A stretch of 64,000 bases of DNA from Thermoplasmatota archaeon (GTDB lineage: Archaea > Thermoplasmatota > Thermoplasmata > Thermoplasmatales > Thermoplasmataceae), in the NCBI GenBank assembly GCA_023379355.1, contig JAMCUD010000016.1, forward strand, positions 3,218 to 67,217, in the 5' to 3' direction. The translations under genes were made by a program, and so were the position numbers. The notes under the pieces were generated by a model. The model made no database searches. It saw only the letters and a list, made by a program, of their open reading frames with translations, and was not told the DNA's origin. Positions within the stretch are counted from its first letter, which is position 1. Every line of letters starts with the position of its first letter. This document shows positions 35,290 through 44,016 of the stretch, in pieces.

Positions 35290-36129
35290 TTGATCAGGGC
35301 AACACTTGTACAAATAGTGGTACTTTTCCTCATAGTTATCTGGTTGATACCGGCCTATACGATGATAATAAACGGCTTTAAGACGAACTTGGAGGTCACA
35401 ACATCAAAGGCACTAATACCCCCACTTCAGCTGAGCCTTGCATCATTCGAAGCAGCCTGGTCTGGGCTGGGAACCCCGATACTGAACAGCATAATGTTGA
35501 TCGCGCCCGTTGCCATCATCAGTACCTTCCTTGGTGCCCTTGGAGCTTATTATCTCATCACTCTTACTACGAACCTGAGGCGAAGAGAACGATATATTGG
35601 AAACGCAGTATTCGCTCTTGTTGCACTTGGAACATTCATCCCCTATCAGGCTACAATCATGCCGCTGGCAAGGTTGATGGTTGAGGCCAACCTTCTTGGA
35701 ACTTATGGGGGAACACTGATAGCATACCTTATATTCTATCTTCCAACTGGTGCCCTTCTTATGTCAATTTTCCTTACAGTTGTTCCAACAAGGCTGATTG
35801 AAGCAGCGAAGATGGATGGGGCAAGTGAATTTAGAACATTCTTCAGGGTAGTGCTTCCAGCCAGCATGCCAGGTTTCATAGCAACATTAATTTTTATTTT
35901 CATAATGTCGTGGAATGTGTTCTTTCTCCCACTGGTTCTGGTTACCAATCCCAACAGCCAGGTCGTTTCGGTTGCGGTCGACTCATATACTGGTGGTTTC
36001 GGAACACTCTACAACGAGAGCTTCGCTGCGGCAATACTGGCGTCCATCGTTCCCTTGGTACTATTCCTCTTCCTGGGAAGATACTTCATAAGGGGCCTTA
36101 TGGCACTGGGGTCAGGAGGGAAGGTGTGA
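35290..36129 (+). CDS. Sugar ABC transporter permease (MalG/UgpE-like)
   Basis: 279 residues, start TTG at 35290; no ATG or GTG exists in frame between the upstream stop and this codon. Six TM segments, EAA loop IEAAKMDGASEFRTFF near 170-185. It pairs with the preceding permease to form the transmembrane channel. The ATPase gene begins 3 bp after its stop. Confidence 0.88.
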   Translation: MIRATLVQIVVLFLIVIWLIPAYTMIINGFKTNLEVTTSKALIPPLQLSLASFEAAWSGLGTPILNSIMLIAPVAIISTFLGALGAYYLITLTTNLRRRERYIGNAVFALVALGTFIPYQATIMPLARLMVEANLLGTYGGTLIAYLIFYLPTGALLMSIFLTVVPTRLIEAAKMDGASEFRTFFRVVLPASMPGFIATLIFIFIMSWNVFFLPLVLVTNPNSQVVSVAVDSYTGGFGTLYNESFAAAILASIVPLVLFLFLGRYFIRGLMALGSGGKV

Positions 36130-36132
36130 TCA

Positions 36133-37245
36133 ATGGTTAAAATAACAGTAGAAAATCTAGCAAAGGAATTCAAATCAGGGAAAAAGGAGACAGAGGCTTT
36201 GAGAGACATCAATTTCGAAGTCGAAAGCGGTGAATCATTTGGGATAGTCGGTCCCAGCGGAGCTGGAAAGACTACCCTAATGAGGATGATTGCAGGTCTG
36301 GATGTCCCAACATCTGGAAAGGTAATGTTTGACGACAACTTGATGTCACAGAACGGAAAACTCATCATACCTCCGGAAAAGAGGCACATTGGAATGGTGT
36401 TTCAGAACTGGGCACTATACCCTAACCTTACTGCCTTCGAGAATATAGCGTTCCCTCTAAGGTCAGAGCACATGCAGGAGGATAAGATCAAAGAGAAGGT
36501 TACTGAAATAGGCAGAACATTGGGAATAGAAGGGGTTCTCTCTCATTTTCCAAGAGAACTTTCCGGTGGGCAGCAGCAGAGAGTCTCACTTGCCAGGGCT
36601 CTTGTGAAATCCCCTACTATCCTTATACTTGACGAACCTTTCAGCAATCTTGATGCGGCAATGAGGGACAGTGCCCGTTCCCTTGTGAAGTCCCTTCAGA
36701 AGGAGTTGAAAGTAACAACCCTTGTGGTTTCACATGATCCTGCAGATATCTTTACCATAGCTGACAGAGCTGGAGTTCTGGTATCCGGTTCATTCGTTCA
36801 GATAGACTCGCCTCTTGAAATTTACAATAAACCGGCGTCGCTTGAAGTATCAAAACTGGTAGGCGATATTGTGAAACTTCCAGGTCAACTCGTTCTGAAC
36901 AACGGATCCTACAAAGTCCAGTCTGCGAATCTCGTCTTTGATATGGGGGATCAATTAGACTTGGCAACATCCACCGAAGAAGAGTATTCCTTCGCATTCA
37001 GACCGGAAGATGTTTCATTATCGTCCAGCGACAAGATGACTGGCTTTGTGAACGCGGGCAAGGTAAAAGTAAGTGTTTCCAGTTACTCTGGAGGAAGTTT
37101 CAAGATAGTGGTTAGCCCTGTGGATGATAAAGAGATTGAACTTTATGCTCACAAGGATAGGCCGTTTAACCAGGGAGAAGAATTGAACTTCTTCTACAGG
37201 GCAGGGAGTCTCAAGGTCTTCAAAAACAAAGTTCTGGAAGTATAA
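36133..37245 (+). CDS. Sugar ABC transporter ATPase (MalK/GlcV-like)
   Basis: 370 residues. The nucleotide-binding domain has Walker A GPSGAGKTT (about 39-47), Q-loop VFQNWALYPN, signature LSGGQQQRVSLARAL, Walker B LILDEPFSNLD and the switch His in VVSHD. A C-terminal TOBE/OB extension (about 240-370) is present, as in MalK and GlcV, and usually serves for regulation. Last gene of the sugar transporter operon. Confidence 0.92.
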   Translation: MVKITVENLAKEFKSGKKETEALRDINFEVESGESFGIVGPSGAGKTTLMRMIAGLDVPTSGKVMFDDNLMSQNGKLIIPPEKRHIGMVFQNWALYPNLTAFENIAFPLRSEHMQEDKIKEKVTEIGRTLGIEGVLSHFPRELSGGQQQRVSLARALVKSPTILILDEPFSNLDAAMRDSARSLVKSLQKELKVTTLVVSHDPADIFTIADRAGVLVSGSFVQIDSPLEIYNKPASLEVSKLVGDIVKLPGQLVLNNGSYKVQSANLVFDMGDQLDLATSTEEEYSFAFRPEDVSLSSSDKMTGFVNAGKVKVSVSSYSGGSFKIVVSPVDDKEIELYAHKDRPFNQGEELNFFYRAGSLKVFKNKVLEV

Positions 37246-37252
37246 TCTTCCA

Positions 37253-37291
37253 TTTTTTTCGGCCTGACTAAATTTAATTAATTTTTCTTTT
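37253..37291 (+). terminator. T-rich terminator after the sugar ABC operon
   Basis: A run of seven T (37253-37259) and a second T-rich stretch (ATTTTTCTTTT, about 37281-37291) follow the ATPase stop; oligo-T tracts terminate archaeal RNA polymerase without a hairpin. Confidence 0.45.
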
Positions 37292-37362
37292 AATTTAACA
37301 TGTTTTGCAACTTCAGAAATAACGCCTGAAAGATATTAAGTATTTAATCCGGTTCAGATTTT

Positions 37363-38325
37363 ATGGAGATTGTTGTAGTTGGTGTGAGGGGATTTGGGAA
37401 GGTTCATCTTCGTTCTATCAGAGGTGCGGACGTCTCTATTGTGGAAAGAGATCAGAAGGTTATTGAGGAAGTCCGGGAGAAGTATTCGATTCACAGAGTC
37501 TACAGTACCTATGAAGAAGCCCTGAGTTCCGGAGCTGAGATAATTGACCTGGCAGTACCACATGATCTTCACAGGGATTTTGCGATCAAAGCCTTTAACA
37601 GAAAGAAGAATGTGATCATGGAAAAACCCATCGCAACCACCATTGAGGATGCCATTGCAATTGAAAAGGCTGCAGTAAAATCCGGATTAAAATGCAACAT
37701 TGCAGAACAATATCACTTCGACCCATCCCTGAAAAGCGCCATCGAACTGATAAAGCAGGGAAGAATTGGACGTGTTATAAACATACTCGTTCGAGATCAG
37801 AGGCTTTATGACCATCGGGGCTGGAGGACTGACAGGAAAATCATGGGAGGGGGGGCCTTGATTGACGGTGGAATTCATTACATTCACAGTATGCTTATGA
37901 TTGGAGGTCCATACTCTAGAGTAACAGGCCGCACAGGAAAGGGTGGTTCGACCTTGGAAGGCGAGGATTCATCCCTCGGTCTTTTCGATTTCTTGTCAGG
38001 GGCAACTGGGCTGCTCTTTTACTCGTGGACGTATCATGTTCCTCCAAAGGTACCGGGGTTGGAAATTGTCGGGTCCGATGGGTCTATTTATGAGGATGTG
38101 GGCACCAGGTCTGAAAAGGATTTCAAGGATGAATCCAGAGGTACTGCCTTCGGGGACCTTGTGATGAACGGGAAAAGACTGAATATTGAGAAATACGACA
38201 TTTTTGTAAGGGAATTCTCAGAATTCATAGCATGCGTCGAAAAAGATCTGCCGGAAGTTGTACCTCCATCACTTGCAATTGAGGATCTTAAGGCAGCTTT
38301 AGCCATATATGGGAATGAGGCCTGA
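37363..38325 (+). CDS. Gfo/Idh/MocA-family NAD(P)-dependent sugar dehydrogenase
   Basis: 320 residues. The Rossmann start is MEIVVVGVRGFGKVHLRSI, the family's cofactor/substrate motif is MEKPIATT (about 87-94) and the catalytic region has ALIDGGIHYIHSML (Asp and His). Members oxidise sugars such as glucose, xylose or inositol. It lies 117 bp after the sugar transporter operon, on the same strand, which suggests that it oxidises the imported sugar. The exact substrate cannot be read. Confidence 0.85.
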   Translation: MEIVVVGVRGFGKVHLRSIRGADVSIVERDQKVIEEVREKYSIHRVYSTYEEALSSGAEIIDLAVPHDLHRDFAIKAFNRKKNVIMEKPIATTIEDAIAIEKAAVKSGLKCNIAEQYHFDPSLKSAIELIKQGRIGRVINILVRDQRLYDHRGWRTDRKIMGGGALIDGGIHYIHSMLMIGGPYSRVTGRTGKGGSTLEGEDSSLGLFDFLSGATGLLFYSWTYHVPPKVPGLEIVGSDGSIYEDVGTRSEKDFKDESRGTAFGDLVMNGKRLNIEKYDIFVREFSEFIACVEKDLPEVVPPSLAIEDLKAALAIYGNEA

Positions 38326-38355
38326 GAAACGTCCTATTTCGGCATGTGTCGAATA

Positions 38356-38363
38356 TTTTAAAT
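38356..38363 (+). promoter_or_regulatory. TATA box of the XRE regulator
   Basis: TTTTAAAT is centred 25 bp before the GTG at 38385 and so supports that codon as a leaderless start. Confidence 0.5.
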
Positions 38364-38384
38364 AGCACAGTGGGATATAATTCA

Positions 38385-39059
38385 GTGGATATACTTGAAA
38401 AAATAGCTGGCGAAATTACCATGGCCAACAGCCCAGGCGAGGCAATAAAAAAGTGGAGGGAAGAGTTTCAGGTAAACCAGCTTGAACTTGCAAAGTTCCT
38501 CACAATTTCACCTTCAGTGATAAGTGATTACGAGTCCGGCAGAAGAAAATCACCCGGAGTACTTTCCATAAAAAAGATCGTTGGCGCTCTCGTGGAGATA
38601 GACCAGAAACGCGGGGGCCAGGTAATAAGGCGATATAGCAGCGGAATGCCTTCAGACGCACTCATTGATATTAGTGATTATAACCACGATATCTCTCTGG
38701 AGAGGGTTATAAGAATGATCAACGGGACCAATTACTGCAACGTTGGCCTCAATCGTTATATCAGAGGATATACCATAGTGGATGGAATTAAGGCAATTCT
38801 GTCATTCTCTTACTCTGAGTACAGCAAACTTTATGGCTGGTCAAGCCAGAGAATAATCTTCTTCACGGAGGTGAAGATGGGAAGGAGCCCGATGATCGCC
38901 ATCCGCGTTCACCCTCTGAAGCCTGCCGCTGTGGTATATATACAACCAGACAGGATAGATGAACTGGCAATCAGACTGGCTGAGATAGAAAACATTCCAT
39001 TGATTGTAACGGACATTGATGCACCCAATATATCAAGGATTATGGCATCACTCAAGTGA
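38385..39059 (+). CDS. XRE-family HTH transcriptional regulator with archaeal C-terminal domain
   Basis: 224 residues from a GTG placed 25 bp after a TATA box; an upstream GTG at 38346 is also in frame. The N-terminal half has an XRE helix-turn-helix, with QLELAKFLTISPSVISDYESGRRKSPG (two helices with SPSVISDYESGR as recognition part). The C-terminal 150 residues are alpha/beta and conserved-looking but of no function known to me; proteins with this two-part layout occur widely in archaea. It follows the dehydrogenase and could control sugar genes or a general function. Confidence 0.8.
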   Translation: MDILEKIAGEITMANSPGEAIKKWREEFQVNQLELAKFLTISPSVISDYESGRRKSPGVLSIKKIVGALVEIDQKRGGQVIRRYSSGMPSDALIDISDYNHDISLERVIRMINGTNYCNVGLNRYIRGYTIVDGIKAILSFSYSEYSKLYGWSSQRIIFFTEVKMGRSPMIAIRVHPLKPAAVVYIQPDRIDELAIRLAEIENIPLIVTDIDAPNISRIMASLK

Positions 39060-39203
39060 TGGCAAATTTGTCACTAGCAAATTCAGAAAAGATCTGCTAA
39101 GTCTGAAACAGTGTTTATGCTAGTCTGTTGATGTTATTTCTTAATGTGAAAGGAAAAGTAGAATCTGGAAAATCAATAAATCCAACGGGACAATGCGGAA
39201 CCA

Positions 39204-39995
39204 TTGAATTCAAAGCACCTGGAAATTGCCGCTGTGATTGCTGTTATTGCCATTTTTGCAGGCCTGACACTCTATTCCGGTATGTTTCCTCCGCTTTCTG
39301 TGGTTGAATCGGAGAGCATGGAACATTCAAACAACTGGGAATATGGAGTAATAAATACCGGAGATATTGTATTTCAGAAAAAAGTCACGGACCCATTGAA
39401 GAATGTCATCACCTATGTGCAGGGGAAGGAGGCCAACTTCTCTACCTATGGCGAATATGGGAACGTTATACTCTACAGGAGCACATACGGTCTCACTGTT
39501 ATCCACCGGGCGATTCTCTATCTGGAATGGAAAAACGGGACAGCTTACGTTCCTGGGGAAAGCAATGCACCATGGATGACGGTTACAAATCAGTATATAT
39601 TGATCCGGGATCTTGGTTTTTCACACAGGAATTTTATTGTCTACATCAGCCATTATCAGAACCAGTCAGGTTACATAACCATGGGAGATCACAATTTTGC
39701 CTACATTAACGACTCCGAGTACTACAACAAGAGTCTGAACGCATGGGCATTAAGTGATCTCAGCATAGGAATTGACAGCGGACCGGTCAGTCAGTCCAGG
39801 GTGATTGCCATAGCATTTGGTCAGATTCCATGGCTTGGTCTTGTTAAACTGAATATTATGCGAATTTATGGCGGATGGCAATATTATAATGAAGTCCCCC
39901 ATGGATCATATGAGGGATTGTTCTCTGTTCTTGCCATAATAGTGTTTCTGGGACTCTTCCCATACAGAAGGGTGTTTGGACACAGAAAAAGATAA
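39204..39995 (+). CDS. S26B-type signal peptidase-like membrane protein
   Basis: 263 residues, start TTG. A TM segment at about 8-28 is followed by the peptidase boxes: VESESMEHS (Ser38-Met39), TVIHRAI (His101) and YITMGDHN (Asp162), with a further Asp170. A second TM near 240-256 ends with a basic tail. The Ser/His/Asp arrangement is that of archaeal/ER-type signal peptidase I. This one has the acidic box intact and is probably the general signal peptidase, unlike the operon-bound fusion at the left edge. The SMEHSN box lacks the usual Pro. The next gene overlaps its end. Confidence 0.78.
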   Translation: MNSKHLEIAAVIAVIAIFAGLTLYSGMFPPLSVVESESMEHSNNWEYGVINTGDIVFQKKVTDPLKNVITYVQGKEANFSTYGEYGNVILYRSTYGLTVIHRAILYLEWKNGTAYVPGESNAPWMTVTNQYILIRDLGFSHRNFIVYISHYQNQSGYITMGDHNFAYINDSEYYNKSLNAWALSDLSIGIDSGPVSQSRVIAIAFGQIPWLGLVKLNIMRIYGGWQYYNEVPHGSYEGLFSVLAIIVFLGLFPYRRVFGHRKR

Positions 39996-40401
39996 TACTG
40001 TAGGTCTCATTTCTCCAATCATGTCAGCAGTTTCCTACGCAGCTCTGGGAATTTCAATAATTTCCCTGTTGGTATCACTTTATCTACTTTTTTTGATTTA
40101 TCCCGGGAAGAAACAGGAGGAAAAGACTCACACAACTCAACAGCTCCCTCAGAAGACCGATCAAGAGAGGTCAGCCGCCGTGCCAAATGTGCCACAGAAA
40201 CCATCACCAGAAATTCAGATTCAGCCTGTGCTCGAACAGATACAGAAGTTCTCCACAATGGTATCAAAGAATCTGGAGCAGTTGAATACAAAGGTCGGTG
40301 TGAAATCCAATGTCAGGCCAATTGACATTACCTCCTTGAATACAAACAGGAAGGAATCACCAAGTGTGGTTGACTCAGAGGTATCGGACGAACAAGAGTA
40401 A
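39976..40401 (+). CDS. Small single-TM protein with hydrophilic coiled tail
   Basis: 141 residues from a TTG (39976) that overlaps the signal peptidase gene by 20 bp; an ATG at 40021 is the alternative. One TM segment at about 16-43, then a basic PGKKQEEK stretch and a Pro/Gln/Glu-rich cytoplasmic tail with a short predicted coiled coil (about 83-105). No recognised family. Overlap with the peptidase gene suggests that they work together, perhaps at the Sec translocon. Confidence 0.55.
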   Translation: MDTEKDNTVGLISPIMSAVSYAALGISIISLLVSLYLLFLIYPGKKQEEKTHTTQQLPQKTDQERSAAVPNVPQKPSPEIQIQPVLEQIQKFSTMVSKNLEQLNTKVGVKSNVRPIDITSLNTNRKESPSVVDSEVSDEQE

Positions 40402-40433
40402 AGGCTACCTGCAATGCTCGTATTATTGCAACC

Positions 40434-41306
40434 TTATCCAAATACTCTGTCTATGAACCACTGAGGGGTGAACTGAAGAAGATCGTCCACACCCTGCCCG
40501 ACACCAACGAAAAGTATTGGCTTCTTCAGAAGGCTTGAAATGCTGATTATTGCACCCCCCTTGGCATCAGTATCCAGCTTTGTCAGTATGACTCCATCGA
40601 ATTCGATCTCCTTAAGGAATGTATCTGCCTGAAAAACTGCATCCTGTCCCACCATAGAATCCAGGACCAGGATAGTTGCGTCAGGTTTTGCCACCCGTCT
40701 CATCTTCTTCATCTCATCAAGGAGGTTCTTGTTTGTCTGCATTCTCCCTGCTGAATCAATGAGAACATAATCCAGCTTGCGGGCATTTGCATGTTCAATG
40801 GCATCAAAGGCCACAGATGATGGATCGCTGCCCGCGCTGTGCCTGATCACAGGCACACCAATTTCTTCACAGAGAATTGAGATCTGCTCTATAGCTCCGG
40901 CCCTGAAAGTATCAGAAGCAGCAACAACGGAACGCTTCCCTTCCTTCTTCAGGAGTTCCGCGATCTTCGCAACAGTGGTGGTTTTTCCGGTCCCATTTAT
41001 ACCAATGAAAAGTATGACATATGGCTTCTTTGTGGGTTTCAGAATATCCACGCCTGGAGGGTTTTCTTTGAGGATATCTCCCATGGCTGCCTTCAGAGAA
41101 TCTCTAACTTCATCAATGGCAGTTTTTCTTTTTACCTTCGCAAGGTAACTTGAAAAATTCTCTGAAACCTTCTCAGCAACATCAAAGGCGACATCAGCCT
41201 CCAGAAGTATTTCCCTGACCCTTGAGGGGAGATCCTCTCTTCTCACCGAACCGGTTAAAACTTCATCAGAGGCCCCTCTGAAAAGTCTCTTCAGGGCTTC
41301 AAACAT
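40434..41306 (-). CDS. ftsY: Signal recognition particle receptor FtsY
   Basis: 290 residues, only the NG domain; the acidic A domain of bacterial FtsY is missing, which is common in archaea. G1 is GINGTGKTTTVAKIA (about 104-118), then DTFRAGAIEQI, the DSAGR box and TKLDTDAKGG. It receives ribosome-SRP complexes at the membrane for cotranslational insertion. It starts 10 bp after prefoldin alpha and ends the pgk-pfdA-ftsY operon. Confidence 0.95.
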   Translation of the reverse strand: MFEALKRLFRGASDEVLTGSVRREDLPSRVREILLEADVAFDVAEKVSENFSSYLAKVKRKTAIDEVRDSLKAAMGDILKENPPGVDILKPTKKPYVILFIGINGTGKTTTVAKIAELLKKEGKRSVVAASDTFRAGAIEQISILCEEIGVPVIRHSAGSDPSSVAFDAIEHANARKLDYVLIDSAGRMQTNKNLLDEMKKMRRVAKPDATILVLDSMVGQDAVFQADTFLKEIEFDGVILTKLDTDAKGGAIISISSLLKKPILFVGVGQGVDDLLQFTPQWFIDRVFG

Positions 41307-41316
41307 ATATACACCA

Positions 41317-41727
41317 TCACTGCTGCTTTATGCTCTGCTGCTGTACCAGTGACACTATAGAATCATGTCTGGCAGCCAAATCGCTTCTTCGGTCCTGGGC
41401 TTCTCTAAGGGAAGAGGTAATTTCCTGTGAATTTTTCTCCAGTCTGTTGGCAGTTTTTTCCTTCTCCTCCTCAATGTAGAGATCGGACCCTATAGGGACG
41501 AGGAGCTTCTGGTTCAGATTCAGGGTTGAGCTGGCGTAAATTCCGGCACCGATAAGTGTTTTCATCTCGCCTGATGACTGAAGTTCAAGGTCCTTGATAA
41601 TTGAATAAGCCCGCTGAACCTCTTCGTAGGCTTTTAACAGGATAGAAATCTGATTATCCAGCGAAGATATCATGGTCTTCAGGTATTCAAGCTGTTCCGC
41701 CAGGTTAATTTTTCCTTCCTGTTCCAT
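41317..41727 (-). CDS. pfdA: Prefoldin subunit alpha
   Basis: 136 residues from the ATG at 41727. Two long coiled-coil helices (about 8-55 and 90-130) flank a beta-hairpin region (GAGIYASSTLNLNQKLLVPIGSDLYIEEE). The hexameric prefoldin captures unfolded proteins and hands them to the thermosome. The start is fixed by GGAGGAG 7 bp before it; the upstream TTG at 41742 is less likely. It overlaps the end of pgk by 23 bp, and the prefoldin-alpha-ftsY pair is a known archaeal linkage. Confidence 0.92.
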   Translation of the reverse strand: MEQEGKINLAEQLEYLKTMISSLDNQISILLKAYEEVQRAYSIIKDLELQSSGEMKTLIGAGIYASSTLNLNQKLLVPIGSDLYIEEEKEKTANRLEKNSQEITSSLREAQDRRSDLAARHDSIVSLVQQQSIKQQ

Positions 41728-42976
41728 CTTTAACTCCTCCAAAGATCCTCATGCTTTCGTAAAGTGATTCCAATACTGGCATGGGCTCACCGGATAAATA
41801 GCTTATGAGTGCACCTCCGCCAGTGGAGGCATGGTCAATTCGGTTCTTTAGTCCCATCATTTCAAGCGCACTGAGAGTGTGTCCTCCTCCGGCTATCTTA
41901 AGACCATGGTTCTCTGCAACAGCTTCAAGTATTTCCCTGGTTCCAACAGAATAATCTGCAATCTCGTACATTCCCATTGGCCCGTTCAGGAAGATTGCCC
42001 CAGCATTGGAGATGATTTCCCTGAATCTGTATACACTTTTCATACCAATATCGGCTATAAGTTCACTGTCAGGTACCTCATCGCCAAGTTCTAACTCACT
42101 CCCTGACGGACTGAGAACAAAATCATGGGGCACTATTACACGATCCGGGAACTTCCTTAGAATATCCTTGCACTTGTCTATAAGTTCCCTGTAGTTTTTG
42201 TTGTTATTCATTATGTGCTGCATATTTCTTTTCCCGATGGGCTTGCCGTTTGCCCAGAGGAATGCATTGGCAACTACACCTCCGGTGACTATGGTGTCCA
42301 CCCGATCCCTGGCCAGAAAATTCATTGCAACATTGATACTGTCCTCAATCTTTGAACCTGCAAGTATGGCAATTTTAGGATGATAGTCGCCCTCCATGAA
42401 CTGGTCCAGCATTGTCACCTCTCTTTCCACCAGTCTTCCTGCTATGTTTGGTTTCTTTCTGCGGAATCCAACAAGGCTGACCTGGGCTCTGTGTATGGTA
42501 GGAAAGGCATCTATGACGTAGTAATCGAAAACTCCTGAAAGATTCTTTACAAAATTGGTACCCTCCACAGCCTCCAGATCGCTGGGGTCTATGTCAATCT
42601 CCTCTGAATAGAATCTGGTATTTTCAAGCATTATAATATCTCCGGGCTTCATTTCCCTTATTCCCCGGATAACCTCGGAACTGAAAAGCGAGTCTATGAA
42701 CCTGATCTTTCTCCCGGTTATCTTCTCCAGGATCTCTGAATGTCGCATGAGAGAAGTGAAATCCCTTTTTCCAGGTCTGCTCTGATGGCATGCTATGACA
42801 AGCTTGGAATCCTTGAGATCACTTATTGTGTCCAGGTGTGACATGAACCTGGTGTCATCAAGAATTGAACCATCTATAGGACTGATAGGCGAGTTCACAT
42901 CTATTCTCAGAAATACGGTGGCCCCTTTCAGGTTAAAATCATCAAGGACAAAAAAACGCTTACCGCCGGGAGACAT
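41705..42976 (-). CDS. pgk: Phosphoglycerate kinase
   Basis: 423 residues. Substrate and catalytic motifs: FLRIDVNSPI (about 21-30), HQSRPGK, ENTRFYSEE, DAFPTIHRAQ, AGSKIEDS, and NGPMGMYE with GGGHTLSA in the ATP-binding half. It transfers phosphate between 1,3-bisphosphoglycerate and ADP. Length is typical of archaeal Pgk. It is first gene of a pgk-pfdA-ftsY operon, with a TATA box about 25 bp upstream indicating a leaderless mRNA. Confidence 0.95.
   Translation of the reverse strand: MSPGGKRFFVLDDFNLKGATVFLRIDVNSPISPIDGSILDDTRFMSHLDTISDLKDSKLVIACHQSRPGKRDFTSLMRHSEILEKITGRKIRFIDSLFSSEVIRGIREMKPGDIIMLENTRFYSEEIDIDPSDLEAVEGTNFVKNLSGVFDYYVIDAFPTIHRAQVSLVGFRRKKPNIAGRLVEREVTMLDQFMEGDYHPKIAILAGSKIEDSINVAMNFLARDRVDTIVTGGVVANAFLWANGKPIGKRNMQHIMNNNKNYRELIDKCKDILRKFPDRVIVPHDFVLSPSGSELELGDEVPDSELIADIGMKSVYRFREIISNAGAIFLNGPMGMYEIADYSVGTREILEAVAENHGLKIAGGGHTLSALEMMGLKNRIDHASTGGGALISYLSGEPMPVLESLYESMRIFGGVKDGTGRKN
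41734..41740 (-). promoter_or_regulatory. Ribosome binding site of pfdA inside pgk
   Basis: GGAGGAG, on the minus strand, lies 6-7 bp before the pfdA ATG and within the pgk coding end. It decides the start and shows that internal operon genes use Shine-Dalgarno sites. Confidence 0.65.
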
Positions 42977-42997
42977 ACGCTGGTTAATCAGTTGCGG

Positions 42998-43003
42998 ATA
43001 TAT
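42998..43003 (-). promoter_or_regulatory. TATA box of pgk
   Basis: ATATAT lies about 25 bp before the pgk ATG (42976), giving a leaderless start. Confidence 0.5.
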
Positions 43004-43266
43004 GGTTTTTCATAGAGGTGACTGGATGGATTCCACTGGTTCAGACAAAGCAATTTAAATCATCCATTAATTACATCTCACAGGCAATCATGCATTGTTC
43101 AATTAAGTGAGTTCCTGTTCCTTGGCTGAATCAACATATGGATATCCTCAGCAGGTTTCAAAGCACATAGGTCCTAAGGAAGTCCACTGTCAGTTCATTC
43201 AGTTCATACGCCCCAGGTTTCGCGGAACGGAGATAAGAATTAAACATTCAATGTAATACATCCACT

Positions 43267-44016
43267 GTGAAGGCAGTTGTAACCGCAGCAGGAGTTGGTT
43301 CCCGGTCAGGTCTTGACGGGAAATTCAGAAAGGAAATGCTTCCCATTTATGACTGCAGGGAGGGGAGGATGGTGATAAGACCCATAATTGACTGCATTCT
43401 CCAGCAACTTCTCAATCATGGAATAGATGAAGTGGCAGTGGTATTAAGGCCTGACGACACCGTAACCCGTTCATACGTCATGAAGGAATTTCCTGACACT
43501 GAATTGATATTCCAGGAAAAACAGAACGGCTATGGACATGCAGTGCTGATGGCCTCTCAATTTGTAGGAAAGGAAAGCTTCATTCTTAACGCGGGTGATG
43601 GTTTCCTTTTGAAGAGTGACGGATTCTATGATATGGTAGAAAAAAACCAAGGTCTCGATATTAACATCCTCAATATAATGAAAGTAGCAAATCCCCAGCA
43701 CTATGGCTGTCCAGTTGTGTCCAAAAAAGGTGAAAATTCTGTAATCACCGGACTCGAGGAGAAACCACATTTTCCCAAGTCAGACTATGGTCTGTGTGCA
43801 GTGTATTATCTCCATAACTCGGTAATGAAAAGGCTGGAAGCCACAGATGGCGATCAGATGGAGCTGACCCCCGCAATTGATAGCTCAATAAAGGATGGGA
43901 TTAAAACAATTGCCAGCATAATCGACAGGGATCACTGGCTTAGCGTCGGAAAAGTTGAGGAATATTCTGAAGTTGTCCGAAAATCCCTGAAGTATGCAGA
44001 AATCAGGAAATATTGA
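43267..44016 (+). CDS. UTP-glucose-1-phosphate uridylyltransferase-like nucleotidyltransferase
   Basis: 249 residues, start GTG. The nucleotide-binding loop is VVTAAGVGSRSGLDGKFRKEMLP (variant of GxGTRxxPxTKxxPKEMLP) and further motifs are FQEKQNGYGHAVL, LNAGDGFLL (metal-binding Asp) and GLEEKPHFPKSDYGLCAVYYL. It makes NDP-glucose from glucose 1-phosphate; UTP and glucose are inferred from GalU-like motifs and from the adjacent UDP-sulfoquinovose synthase, which needs UDP-glucose. A TATA candidate AATTAAAC is about 25 bp upstream. The two genes converge and overlap by 14 bp. Confidence 0.8.
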   Translation: MKAVVTAAGVGSRSGLDGKFRKEMLPIYDCREGRMVIRPIIDCILQQLLNHGIDEVAVVLRPDDTVTRSYVMKEFPDTELIFQEKQNGYGHAVLMASQFVGKESFILNAGDGFLLKSDGFYDMVEKNQGLDINILNIMKVANPQHYGCPVVSKKGENSVITGLEEKPHFPKSDYGLCAVYYLHNSVMKRLEATDGDQMELTPAIDSSIKDGIKTIASIIDRDHWLSVGKVEEYSEVVRKSLKYAEIRKY

